Assembly: GCA_009778415.1 (NCBI GenBank)
Contig: WRJV01000176.1
Coordinates: 1-5,915, forward strand
Source of the DNA: Clostridiales bacterium
GTDB lineage: Bacteria; Bacillota; Clostridia; Peptostreptococcales; Anaerovoracaceae
Length of the DNA: 5,915 nucleotides
Direction of reading: 5' to 3'
Shown: positions 1 to 5,894 of the stretch, piece by piece
Position numbering within the stretch: the first letter of the stretch is position 1
How the letters are laid out: each line of letters starts with the position of its first letter
Program-made: the position numbers and the translations under genes
The notes under the pieces: model-generated
Databases searched by the model: none
What the model saw: the letters and a program-made list of their open reading frames with translations, nothing else
What the model was told of the DNA's origin: nothing

Positions 1-383
1 ATGGCATAGATGGTCAAGCCCGCCAGCTCCGCCCTCAGCGAAGCCGACCCTATGTATTCCCATATGAAGTCCATCAGGCCGATAGTGGTGATTTTCTCGT
101 CGCCGTGTATCCTGGCTTGGATCCACAGGACTGTGTCGCCGTCGCCCATCTTGAGCACGTAGAGCGGCAGGCCGGATTCGGCTACCGCTTCGGGCCCGTA
201 CTTTTGGTCTAGCGTGAACAGCTCGACGTCGCTGCTTTGCGCGTCGATCTCATGCAGCTGCGCTGCCATCAGGTCGTACGTCATTATCGTTGCGCCTATA
301 CCTTGGTCAGGTGCCGCGAATGCAGTGCATGGCGCGATGCTGAGCGCAAGGACAATAATCATGCAAACTAATTTCCTTTTCAT
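1..383 (-). CDS. Secreted M14-family zinc carboxypeptidase, N-terminal part (gene runs off the window)
   Basis: The gene starts at the ATG at 383-381 and runs off the left edge after 127 complete codons. The start is fixed by an AAGGAGG site 8 nt upstream and by the signal peptide that follows directly: MKRK, a hydrophobic core, then Ala-Phe-Ala with likely cleavage after residue 23. The mature part carries the first M14 zinc motif HGDEK, with H93 and E96 as predicted ligands, inside the usual strand-motif-helix context (VLWIQARIHGDEK followed by an amphipathic helix). Residues 33-127 align without gaps to the start of the catalytic domain of the next gene upstream, with a little over half the positions identical by eye, so the two are tandem paralogues. 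The NR motif, second zinc His and catalytic Glu would lie beyond the edge, so activity and a C-terminal dockerin cannot be judged. It lies behind a terminator and may have its own promoter. Family assignment is firm; substrate is unknown. Confidence 0.93.
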   Translation of the reverse strand, partial: MKRKLVCMIIVLALSIAPCTAFAAPDQGIGATIMTYDLMAAQLHEIDAQSSDVELFTLDQKYGPEAVAESGLPLYVLKMGDGDTVLWIQARIHGDEKITTIGLMDFIWEYIGSASLRAELAGLTIYA

Positions 384-391
384 TTTTTTCC

Positions 392-398
392 CCTCCTT
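392..398 (-). promoter_or_regulatory. Ribosome binding site of the partial M14 gene
   Basis: Minus-strand AAGGAGG sits 8 nt before the ATG at 383-381. It is a near-perfect Shine-Dalgarno sequence and supports this start. Confidence 0.85.
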
Positions 399-431
399 GA
401 TTTTAAAAAAAAATTTACTTTAGCCAATTGA

Positions 432-449
432 AAATAGCTGTAACTATTT
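432..449. repeat. Small inverted repeat in the leader of the partial M14 gene
   Basis: AAATAG (432-437) and CTATTT (444-449) form perfect 6-bp arms around a 6-nt centre. It lies between the candidate -10 and the RBS, where an operator or small leader hairpin could sit. The arms are short and AT-rich, so chance is a real alternative. Confidence 0.3.
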
Positions 450-475
450 CATTGACGTATGAGTACGATTGAAAT

Positions 476-502
476 ATTATAAAGAACCGGCGAATTTTTC
501 AA
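476..502 (-). promoter_or_regulatory. Candidate promoter for the partial M14 gene, overlapping the terminator hairpin
   Basis: On the minus strand a TATAAT hexamer (481-476) lies directly downstream of the terminator stem, and TTGAAA (502-497) falls in the hairpin loop, giving a 15-nt spacer. Both hexamers are good matches to sigma-A consensus, but the spacer is shorter than the preferred 17 nt. If real, it would give a leader of roughly 85-90 nt. The AT-rich run could equally be just the weak U-tract of the terminator. Confidence 0.35.
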
Positions 503-515
503 CTCGCCGGTTCTT
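482..515 (-). terminator. Intrinsic terminator after the 659-residue M14 peptidase gene
   Basis: A perfect 12-bp inverted repeat (482-493 with 504-515, AAGAACCGGCGA against TCGCCGGTTCTT) encloses a 10-nt loop. It starts 32 nt beyond the TAG stop of the upstream gene. Read on the minus strand, the stem ends in TTCTT and is followed by TATAATATTT, a U-rich but interrupted tail. The plus-strand side (AAGTAAACC) has no T-run, so the hairpin serves the minus strand. Confidence 0.82.
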
Positions 516-547
516 AAGTAAACCGTTAAGTCAAATCCGCTTTGCCG

Positions 548-1150
548 CTATTTCGTATAGTGTATGAACAGGTCGAGCAGGTCGAGCATATCGATCTTGC
601 CGTCGCCGTTCACGTCGCACATGCTTGCTGTGACAATCCTGCCCCTGGAATCGTTGACCTTCACTTGGTCGTCCCAACCCGCTGCATCTGCGCTAAACCC
701 TACGTACAGGAGCATGATGCCAAGGTCTAATGCGTCAACTTTGTTGTCTTTGTTAAGGTCGTATTTTGACCATACGAGCTGTTCGATGGTAGTCGTTGCC
801 GTCGGTATGGTGATTTCAGAGTCGAGGTACCTTGTCGTGTCGCCGTCAAGGCCTACAAGCCTGCATCCGGTCAGTGTCATGGACGCTTCACCCTCTTCTT
901 TTGGCGCGAACACGAACTTGGCAAAATCGGAGATTTTCTTGTGAGTGTACCCCGTCGAGTCGCCGCCCGCATCGTACTTCATGGTGACGGAACCGTTCCA
1001 GCTGTCATTCCCACCGTAGGTCCAGAAGATGTCAGTCATGGGTGCGAAGCCGTTGACCCCTTCTACGCCTAAGCCAGCTATCGGGCCGTTGACAGTGAAT
1101 TCAAGCTCTACCGCCAGCAGGTCTTTTGGCTTGAAGACTTCGACGTTGAA
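548..1150 (-). repeat. Cohesin-like plus dockerin tail, copy in the 659-residue protein
   Basis: This segment encodes a module pair repeated in the upstream gene at 2599-3192. Shared landmarks are a start like F-N-V-E-V, then L-L-A-V-E-L-E-F, a Gly-Phe-Ala-Pro-Met turn, a Trp-x-Gly motif, A-S-M-T-L-T-G and finally the dockerin. Over the last 73 residues the two copies agree at 56 positions; the last 81 bases (548-628 against 2599-2679) agree at 70 positions without gaps, counted by eye. The first module resembles a cohesin or related E-set beta sandwich in layout; that label is an inference from pattern. Confidence 0.8.
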
Positions 1151-2527
1151 TGCCACGTTTTCTTCGATGCCGGAAACTGCGGCAGCTTTAATGCCGACTT
1201 TCGCTAGGTCTAGGAAGGACCAGTCTACCGGCGGGAGCCTGTGGTTCCTGTCAGTGCCGTAGACTGTGGATATAGCACTGTAGGTACCGGAAGTAGCATA
1301 GTCGATGTCCCAATAGGTGTCAGGGTCGACATTTTTGAACTCGTCGTTTGTCATCATGTAGCATGCGGCTTTCGCGCCGTAGTAGCTCTGCCAAGCGATG
1401 GCGATGTACCTAGCTGTGAGGTTTGTGGTGTTGTTGTTCGTCTGTTGCTCAATTTCCCAGAACCATGCCGGGTTGCTGTACCTGTACGGGTTCCAATTGT
1501 TGTAGTTGACGCCCAGCATCATGCCTGAAACCACGCCGCCGTAGACGTCAACGCCCGGGTAGATGTTGATTGGAACATAGGAATACGTGAATAGATCCTT
1601 AATGTCACCGCTTATCTTGTCGTAGACGTATTTCGTCATCTGCTTCAGCTGCTTTTCATAGTCGCTGACAAAAGGCAGCGTGATGGCAAAGTATATGTTG
1701 TTTGAGGTGGCGGTGCCGCTAAGTAGGCCATCACCGACCGGGTCTGCCACTGCCGGAGTCCTGGGCCCGCTGGCGTTAAGAGCAGTGCCAAGCGACATGG
1801 TGTAGGATCGAGTAGGGCTGCCGAAGCTGACGGTGCCTTGGTGGTGCATGTCGATAGCCAGGTCAGGCAGGATGTCGCAGTAAAGCCTGAAGTAAGCCCT
1901 CGATTCCCTTGCAACAAATGCAGTCGGGTTGCCTCTGTAACCGAAGTTCCAGTCACGGTTGAGGTCTAGGTTGTTGTTGCCGGAGCCGGTTTTGTATGTG
2001 CCGTTTTCATTGAAAAGGCAGGTGCCCCTCTGTGCATTGTTGTAGGTGGGTACGCCTGATGTGGAGTAGGATGCCCTCGACCCGTCCACGTTGTAAATGG
2101 GGATGGCGTAGATGGTCAAAGACTCAAGGTCGGCCCTAAGATTCGCGTCCTTGGCGTATTCCCACATGAACTCCATCAGGCCGATGGTAGTCATCTTCTC
2201 GTTGCCGTGAATCTGGGCTTCCAGCCATATGACCGTGTCGCCGTGGCCAGCCTTTAAGAAATAAAGGGGCATTCTGGATTCGCTGGTAAACTCGGGGCCG
2301 TACAGTTCAGAGATGGAGTGCATTTCCACATCATCGCAGAGAGCAGCGATTTGCTGCATCTGGGTAACCATGGTGTCCCATGTCATTATTCTTTGCCCAA
2401 CTGCCATGCCGGTGCTGGACGGCTTGTTTAGTGCAATCGACGATGCGAAAGCCGTGCTTGGAATCAGCACCAAGGCGATAACAAGCAGCATACACAAGAA
2501 ATTCCTTGATAACTTGTTGGTTTTCAT
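548..2527 (-). CDS. Secreted M14-family zinc carboxypeptidase with cohesin-like module and C-terminal type I dockerin
   Basis: Predicted exported metallo-carboxypeptidase of 659 residues that removes C-terminal residues from peptides outside the cell. The chosen start is the ATG at 2527-2525, because GGAG lies 8 nt upstream; a longer frame would begin at a TTG whose codons contain that RBS. Residues 1-28 are a signal peptide ending Ala-Phe-Ala. The M14 domain spans about 44-394: HGNEK gives zinc ligands H107 and E110, NVDG is at 146-149, DLNRDW contains the N190-R191 pair, DMHHQG supplies the third ligand (probably H228), and WFWEIEQQ holds the catalytic Glu (E358, less likely E360). About 130 residues separate H228 from this Glu, far more than in pancreatic enzymes, so this is a divergent subtype. 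A cohesin-like beta module spans about 449-577. The dockerin (587-659) has calcium loops D590-N592-D594-D598-D601 and D638-N640-D642-D646-D649. It lies 71 nt after the preceding peptidase gene, probably in one transcript. Specificity cannot be read. Confidence 0.96.
   Translation of the reverse strand: MKTNKLSRNFLCMLLVIALVLIPSTAFASSIALNKPSSTGMAVGQRIMTWDTMVTQMQQIAALCDDVEMHSISELYGPEFTSESRMPLYFLKAGHGDTVIWLEAQIHGNEKMTTIGLMEFMWEYAKDANLRADLESLTIYAIPIYNVDGSRASYSTSGVPTYNNAQRGTCLFNENGTYKTGSGNNNLDLNRDWNFGYRGNPTAFVARESRAYFRLYCDILPDLAIDMHHQGTVSFGSPTRSYTMSLGTALNASGPRTPAVADPVGDGLLSGTATSNNIYFAITLPFVSDYEKQLKQMTKYVYDKISGDIKDLFTYSYVPINIYPGVDVYGGVVSGMMLGVNYNNWNPYRYSNPAWFWEIEQQTNNNTTNLTARYIAIAWQSYYGAKAACYMMTNDEFKNVDPDTYWDIDYATSGTYSAISTVYGTDRNHRLPPVDWSFLDLAKVGIKAAAVSGIEENVAFNVEVFKPKDLLAVELEFTVNGPIAGLGVEGVNGFAPMTDIFWTYGGNDSWNGSVTMKYDAGGDSTGYTHKKISDFAKFVFAPKEEGEASMTLTGCRLVGLDGDTTRYLDSEITIPTATTTIEQLVWSKYDLNKDNKVDALDLGIMLLYVGFSADAAGWDDQVKVNDSRGRIVTASMCDVNGDGKIDMLDLLDLFIHYTK
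2103..2389 (-). repeat. Start of the M14 domain duplicated in the next gene
   Basis: This part of the 659-residue gene encodes residues aligning without gaps to the product of 1-287, from I-M-T-W-D through the zinc motif to T-I-Y-A. Conserved blocks include the Tyr-Gly-Pro-Glu turn, the H-G-x-E-K zinc motif and T-T-I-G-L-M. It is the visible footprint of a tandem gene duplication. Confidence 0.85.
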
Positions 2528-2534
2528 TTTCTTC

Positions 2535-2542
2535 ACTCCTTT
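2535..2542 (-). promoter_or_regulatory. Ribosome binding site deciding the start of the 659-residue peptidase
   Basis: Minus-strand AAAGGAGT places GGAG 8 nt before the ATG at 2527-2525. The upstream in-frame TTG (2545-2543) lies immediately before or within this site and has no RBS of its own, so the ATG is the preferred start. Confidence 0.85.
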
Positions 2543-2553
2543 CAATTATTTTT

Positions 2554-2581
2554 GCCGGGCTCACTGGACGAGGAGCCCGGC
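2554..2581 (-). other. Intercistronic hairpin between the two dockerin peptidase genes
   Basis: GCCGGGCTC and GAGCCCGGC form a perfect 9-bp GC-rich stem (2554-2562 with 2573-2581) around a 10-nt loop. On the minus strand it is followed by AAAAATAATT, not a U-run, so it is a poor intrinsic terminator. It begins 17 nt after the stop of the 1057-residue gene and ends 11 nt before the AAAGGAGT of the next. It more likely protects the 3' end of a processed upstream message or tunes expression of the downstream gene. Confidence 0.7.
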
Positions 2582-2598
2582 GTATTGTATTTCAAAGA

Positions 2599-3192
2599 CT
2601 ACTTCGTGTAGTGGATGAACAGGTCGAGCAGGTCAAGCATGTCTATCAAGCCGTCTCCATTGACGTCGCACATGCTTGCCGTAACGCCGTTGCCCCAGGC
2701 GTCATTGACCTTAACTAAAGTGCCCCAGTCGGTTGCACCTTCGTTGAAGCCGCAGTACAACAGCATGATGCCGAGGTCAAGGGCGTCAACTGTGCCGTCC
2801 CTGTTCAGGTCGTACTTCGATTTGGCTATTATAGTAGTGGCAGCGCCGTCGCCTATGGCAGTGGTGAGGTACATGGTCGTGTCGCCAAACAGGCCTTCAG
2901 CCCTTGCTCCTGTCAACGTCATGGCTGCGTTGCCAAACCCCTTCGGGGTATAGGTGAACGTTGCTATGTCCACAGGGCCGGCCGCCGTAAGGCCGGTGGT
3001 GGTTCCCGACGGGAGAGCCAATGTCACGGTGCCTTTCCAGAGGTTGTCTCCTGCGTATATCCAAAGGACACCGTTCATGGGCGCAAAGCCGTTTAGCCCT
3101 TCAAGGCCTTTGCCGGACAGCATGTTGCCGTCTATCACAAATTCCAGCTCAAGCGAAAGCAGGTCTGCCGCATCACGGACCGAAACCGTGAA
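2599..3192 (-). repeat. Cohesin-like plus dockerin tail, copy in the 1057-residue protein
   Basis: This is the counterpart of the tail at 548-1150. The cohesin-like part keeps L-L-S-L-E-L-E-F, G-L-N-G-F-A-P-M and A-A-M-T-L-T-G. The dockerin helices are identical to those of the other protein, and the differences cluster in the linker between the two calcium loops and at the tip of loop one. The catalytic domains of the two proteins are of different M14 subtypes, so the tail travelled as a unit separate from the enzyme part. Confidence 0.8.
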
Positions 3193-5772
3193 AGGTGTTT
3201 CGCCGCTGATGTAGTTCACGTTGCTGGCACCAAGGTCCACATAGACACAAGCAAGCTCGATGTCTTTGGTGAATGCTGAATGGGCTGTGCCTCCGCTGAA
3301 GTCGATGACCAGCTCAGCGCTGTCGGCGCACAGGTCAAGGTCTGCCGGATCGAACGTCGCCGTGTAGTTGCCGCCGCCAAGCGAGTTTACATCGACTGGC
3401 AAGCCGCCCACTGTCGCAGACACGGCTGCGCCGTCGATGATGCCCACAGTGCCGTCCGTATTGTGCGTGGAGAACGGAACCGTGACGGTGCCAACAGGCC
3501 CCCAAGCCTTGTCAAAGTCAAAGGTGCTTGAAATGGCTGACGTCATCACATAGTCAAAGTCAGAGTAAGTGAGTTTGCGGTCCATGACTTTGATGTTTTT
3601 GGTCAAGTCGTATTTGCCGGACGAACTGGCGACGATCTTGTAGCCGCCGTTATCTCCATAAGAGCTCTGGTGCGGCTGTTCTGACGGGTTTACTGACCAG
3701 TCAAAATTGCCGCCTGATATGTCGAGGACAGCCTTCCTGGTCCTGTCGTAGGTTGTCGCCAGGATCGTGCCGCTGGAGTTCCTCTGCCTGGCTTTCACAA
3801 GGAGAGAAAGGTTTAGCTGTGCATCGAGGAGGTTGCCGCTGGTGTCAACGACTTTGCCTGTGATGTGCGACGCGTATTCCCTGGCAGCGTCCATGTTGAG
3901 CATGAATGCGCCGATGTTCCTTCTGAAGTACCAAGCTACGCCGCCGGCGCCTTCATTGACCGGCTCGTTGCGCCCGATGATGGACACTTTGCACGAACCG
4001 TTCTTTTGTACGTATTCGTCGATTTCCCTGAGATACGAGTCAAGCGCTCCGCATACAGGGATGGTGACTGCCGTCGTGTTGCCCATGGCAGGCCTCCAAA
4101 GGCCAATTGTTCCGGCGTTGTTCTTGGAAAGGATGACTCCGACAGCGCCTGCTGCCTGAGCCGCCTGCACGGCTGCGAGAGTGTTCGCGTTGCTGCTGCC
4201 CGTGTGCATAAGCAGTATTTTGCCCGGCAATTGGGCAGCGACAGCCTGGACTTTTGCGGCTGTGCCGGCTTTGTTGGAGTCGGTGTAAGCGTCGTAGGGG
4301 CTTGTGATTACTACAACGTCAGCTGTGATTGTCTGCGCCGGCGCAGCTGCGTTTGGCGCACCAGTACCGGATTGGTACTGAACGGGGAACCATCTCTGGT
4401 TGCCGTAGAAATCGTTGAACTCAGTCGTTGCGCCGAACCTTCCGTAGCTGCCGTCCCCGTCAGTGTCACCATTGTACGGGCGGGCGAAGTTTACGTTGTT
4501 GTGCTCAAAGCAGTAGCTCAAGGAGCCCAGCGCACCGTACATGTAGTCGTCAAAGCCACCGTTTGTCGCATAAAGGGCTCTGCTCCTGTAGTCGTTGTAC
4601 AGGTTGATGTCGGCCATCCTGCGGCCAAGGTCGATAGCGTCCTGGCAGGGCTCGTCCTGCGTTTGCCCCCACGGAGACAGCACCAGTTCGCTGTAGGTGT
4701 GGTGGGTGATGGACGTGATTATCATGTTGTTGAGGGCGATGGTCATCTTAGCTTCGTTTTCGGGTTCGCTAAGCGGCGCCGCGCCTCGGTATGTATCGCC
4801 TGAAAGGGTGCCGGTCGAACCGTCGTTACTGCCCCAATCGTAAGGGAAGTTCCTGTTGAGGTCCACGCCCCAGTTGCTGGCACTGGTCGAACCGTTGGTG
4901 TTCACGTTCTTGCGCCATGATCCGGGCTGGCCGCCGGTACGCGTCTGGTCATAGTGTGCGCCGTCGGGGTTTGACATCGGCACGAAGAATATTCTGGTGG
5001 TGTCCAAAAGGTCTGTTACCTGCGGGTCTACCTGGTACTTGGTGAGCAGGAACCATATCGTGTTCATGAGCATTTCAGACGCTGCCCATTCCCTGGCGTG
5101 GTCAGGGCTGACATGGAAAGAGCAGGGCTTGCCATCGTTGGCGCCCGGGGCGCTTGTCACTTCAAGCGCATAGATCGGGAAGCCTTGGAAAGACGCACCT
5201 ATCACGTACTTTTTGCAGAGCTCTGGATAAGTCTGAGCTAGGTAATTCACTTCTGAGTAATATTCCGTGACGGTCCTGAAACCGCGGCGCTCCGGATATC
5301 CGTAAGCTTCGTTCATCAGGATGCCTGTCGGGTCAAAGACTTTGTCGTATTCCCGAGTCAAGTCGGTCCTTCTTGCAGGAGCACCGTTTGACTGCAGCGG
5401 CCATACATTCGGAATTGGTTGCTCGTCAGCGAGGGCGGAGGCGCCTGGTTCGTACTGGTACCCTCCAAAGTCGCCGGGAAGTACGCCAATTTCGTTGACT
5501 ACGGTGTACTCGAGGTTGTTTTCAGCTATGTAATTCATCACATAGTCTGTAGCCACCATATGGAATGTGATGCCGATGTCGTCATCAACCTCGTGACCGA
5601 GGATGTCAAGGCCTGCGCCCCAGATAACATCTGCTTCTTCCCAAGTGGGCACTGTCACTGCCAAGATCGGGACACCATTAGTTTCATGAGAAGTGCTAAT
5701 CGCCGCCGTAGCCGTAACGGCGCCCGTAAACGCGAGCGATAGGACTAGTAACAAAACCAATAACTTTTTCAT
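2599..5772 (-). CDS. Secreted multidomain M14 zinc carboxypeptidase with inserted PA domain, cohesin-like module and type I dockerin
   Basis: Predicted exported carboxypeptidase of 1057 residues, starting at the ATG at 5772-5770 behind AAGGAGGT. Signal peptide is about 1-24 (MKKLL, cleavage near Ala-Thr-Ala-Ala). A likely M14 propeptide spans about 33-110. The catalytic domain runs about 166-632: DHAREW gives zinc ligands H225 and E228, SWRKN gives R287 (CPA Arg127), GVDLNRNF gives N306-R307, HHTYSE gives H358, Y401 matches CPA Tyr248, and E423 is the catalytic Glu. The Y401-E423 spacing of 22 equals that in CPA. D408 falls at CPA position 255, which is Asp in carboxypeptidase B, hinting at Lys/Arg release. 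D436-T-D-G-D-G after E423 looks calcium-binding. A PA domain (about 483-598) interrupts the fold before its last helix. Then come a carboxypeptidase-regulatory-like domain (635-745), an Ig-like domain (757-845), a cohesin-like module (850-980) and a dockerin (985-1057; loops D988-D999 and D1036-D1047). First gene of the probable two-gene transcript. All key catalytic residues are present. Confidence 0.97.
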   Translation of the reverse strand: MKKLLVLLLVLSLAFTGAVTATAAISTSHETNGVPILAVTVPTWEEADVIWGAGLDILGHEVDDDIGITFHMVATDYVMNYIAENNLEYTVVNEIGVLPGDFGGYQYEPGASALADEQPIPNVWPLQSNGAPARRTDLTREYDKVFDPTGILMNEAYGYPERRGFRTVTEYYSEVNYLAQTYPELCKKYVIGASFQGFPIYALEVTSAPGANDGKPCSFHVSPDHAREWAASEMLMNTIWFLLTKYQVDPQVTDLLDTTRIFFVPMSNPDGAHYDQTRTGGQPGSWRKNVNTNGSTSASNWGVDLNRNFPYDWGSNDGSTGTLSGDTYRGAAPLSEPENEAKMTIALNNMIITSITHHTYSELVLSPWGQTQDEPCQDAIDLGRRMADINLYNDYRSRALYATNGGFDDYMYGALGSLSYCFEHNNVNFARPYNGDTDGDGSYGRFGATTEFNDFYGNQRWFPVQYQSGTGAPNAAAPAQTITADVVVITSPYDAYTDSNKAGTAAKVQAVAAQLPGKILLMHTGSSNANTLAAVQAAQAAGAVGVILSKNNAGTIGLWRPAMGNTTAVTIPVCGALDSYLREIDEYVQKNGSCKVSIIGRNEPVNEGAGGVAWYFRRNIGAFMLNMDAAREYASHITGKVVDTSGNLLDAQLNLSLLVKARQRNSSGTILATTYDRTRKAVLDISGGNFDWSVNPSEQPHQSSYGDNGGYKIVASSSGKYDLTKNIKVMDRKLTYSDFDYVMTSAISSTFDFDKAWGPVGTVTVPFSTHNTDGTVGIIDGAAVSATVGGLPVDVNSLGGGNYTATFDPADLDLCADSAELVIDFSGGTAHSAFTKDIELACVYVDLGASNVNYISGETPFTVSVRDAADLLSLELEFVIDGNMLSGKGLEGLNGFAPMNGVLWIYAGDNLWKGTVTLALPSGTTTGLTAAGPVDIATFTYTPKGFGNAAMTLTGARAEGLFGDTTMYLTTAIGDGAATTIIAKSKYDLNRDGTVDALDLGIMLLYCGFNEGATDWGTLVKVNDAWGNGVTASMCDVNGDGLIDMLDLLDLFIHYTK
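3979..4326 (-). other. PA (protease-associated) domain inserted in the M14 catalytic domain
   Basis: Residues about 483-598 of the 1057-residue protein show the PA layout: a strand (ADVVVITSP), K-I-L-L-M-H-T-G, an Ala-rich helix leading to A-A-G-A-V-G-V-I-L, then T-I-P-V-C and a closing helix. The domain sits between the catalytic E423 and the last M14 helix (N619-A630). PA domains in proteases usually mediate substrate or partner contacts; a role here in gating the active site is inference. Confidence 0.72.
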
Positions 5773-5782
5773 GTTTCAATTT

Positions 5783-5790
5783 ACCTCCTT
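5783..5790 (-). promoter_or_regulatory. Ribosome binding site of the 1057-residue peptidase
   Basis: Minus-strand AAGGAGGT is a full-strength Shine-Dalgarno sequence. It ends 10 nt before the ATG at 5772-5770, slightly long but workable spacing, and supports this start together with the signal peptide that follows. Confidence 0.88.
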
Positions 5791-5806
5791 GTTTTTTATT
5801 TATGAC

Positions 5807-5844
5807 AACACGCAGGGGGCAACCCGCGAGATGGCCATCGTGTT
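5807..5844 (-). other. Possible structured leader element upstream of the 1057-residue peptidase gene
   Basis: Arms AACACG and CGTGTT (5839-5844 and 5807-5812) can pair. Between them GGG and CCC stretches can form an inner stem, partly in competition with the outer one. The GC-rich block stands out in an otherwise AT-rich upstream region. I do not recognise a riboswitch class in it, and there is no U-run after it on the minus strand. Confidence 0.35.
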
Positions 5845-5888
5845 AAAAAATGTACGGGGTTTTGCCGCAGAAATTTAAGTTGACTAAT

Positions 5889-5894
5889 ATTATA
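5889..5894 (-). promoter_or_regulatory. Candidate -10 element of the peptidase gene pair
   Basis: A perfect TATAAT on the minus strand lies inside a 14-bp AT-rich palindrome (5887-5900). A matching -35 at 17-nt spacing would start at 5912 and extend past the window edge, so it cannot be checked. The implied leader is about 110 nt. The palindrome gives a TATAAT in both directions, so a divergent promoter is equally possible. Confidence 0.42.

Noticed and set aside
1645..1956. Minus-strand 103-residue frame inside the 659-residue gene
   Set aside because: It overlaps the conserved M14 domain in another frame and shows no independent protein-like features.
2525..2545. Longer start of the 659-residue gene at the TTG at 2545-2543
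   Set aside because: The six extra codons contain the AAAGGAGT that serves the ATG at 2527-2525, and the signal peptide is typical when begun at that ATG.
2554..2581. Intrinsic terminator between the two complete genes
   Set aside because: The minus-strand sequence after the stem is A-rich, not U-rich. It is kept as an intercistronic hairpin only.
3865..4803. Long plus-strand open frame of about 312 residues
   Set aside because: It lies wholly antisense to the M14 and PA coding part of the 1057-residue gene and has no recognisable domain, signal or RBS. It is a shadow frame, like the shorter plus-strand frames across 214-5878.
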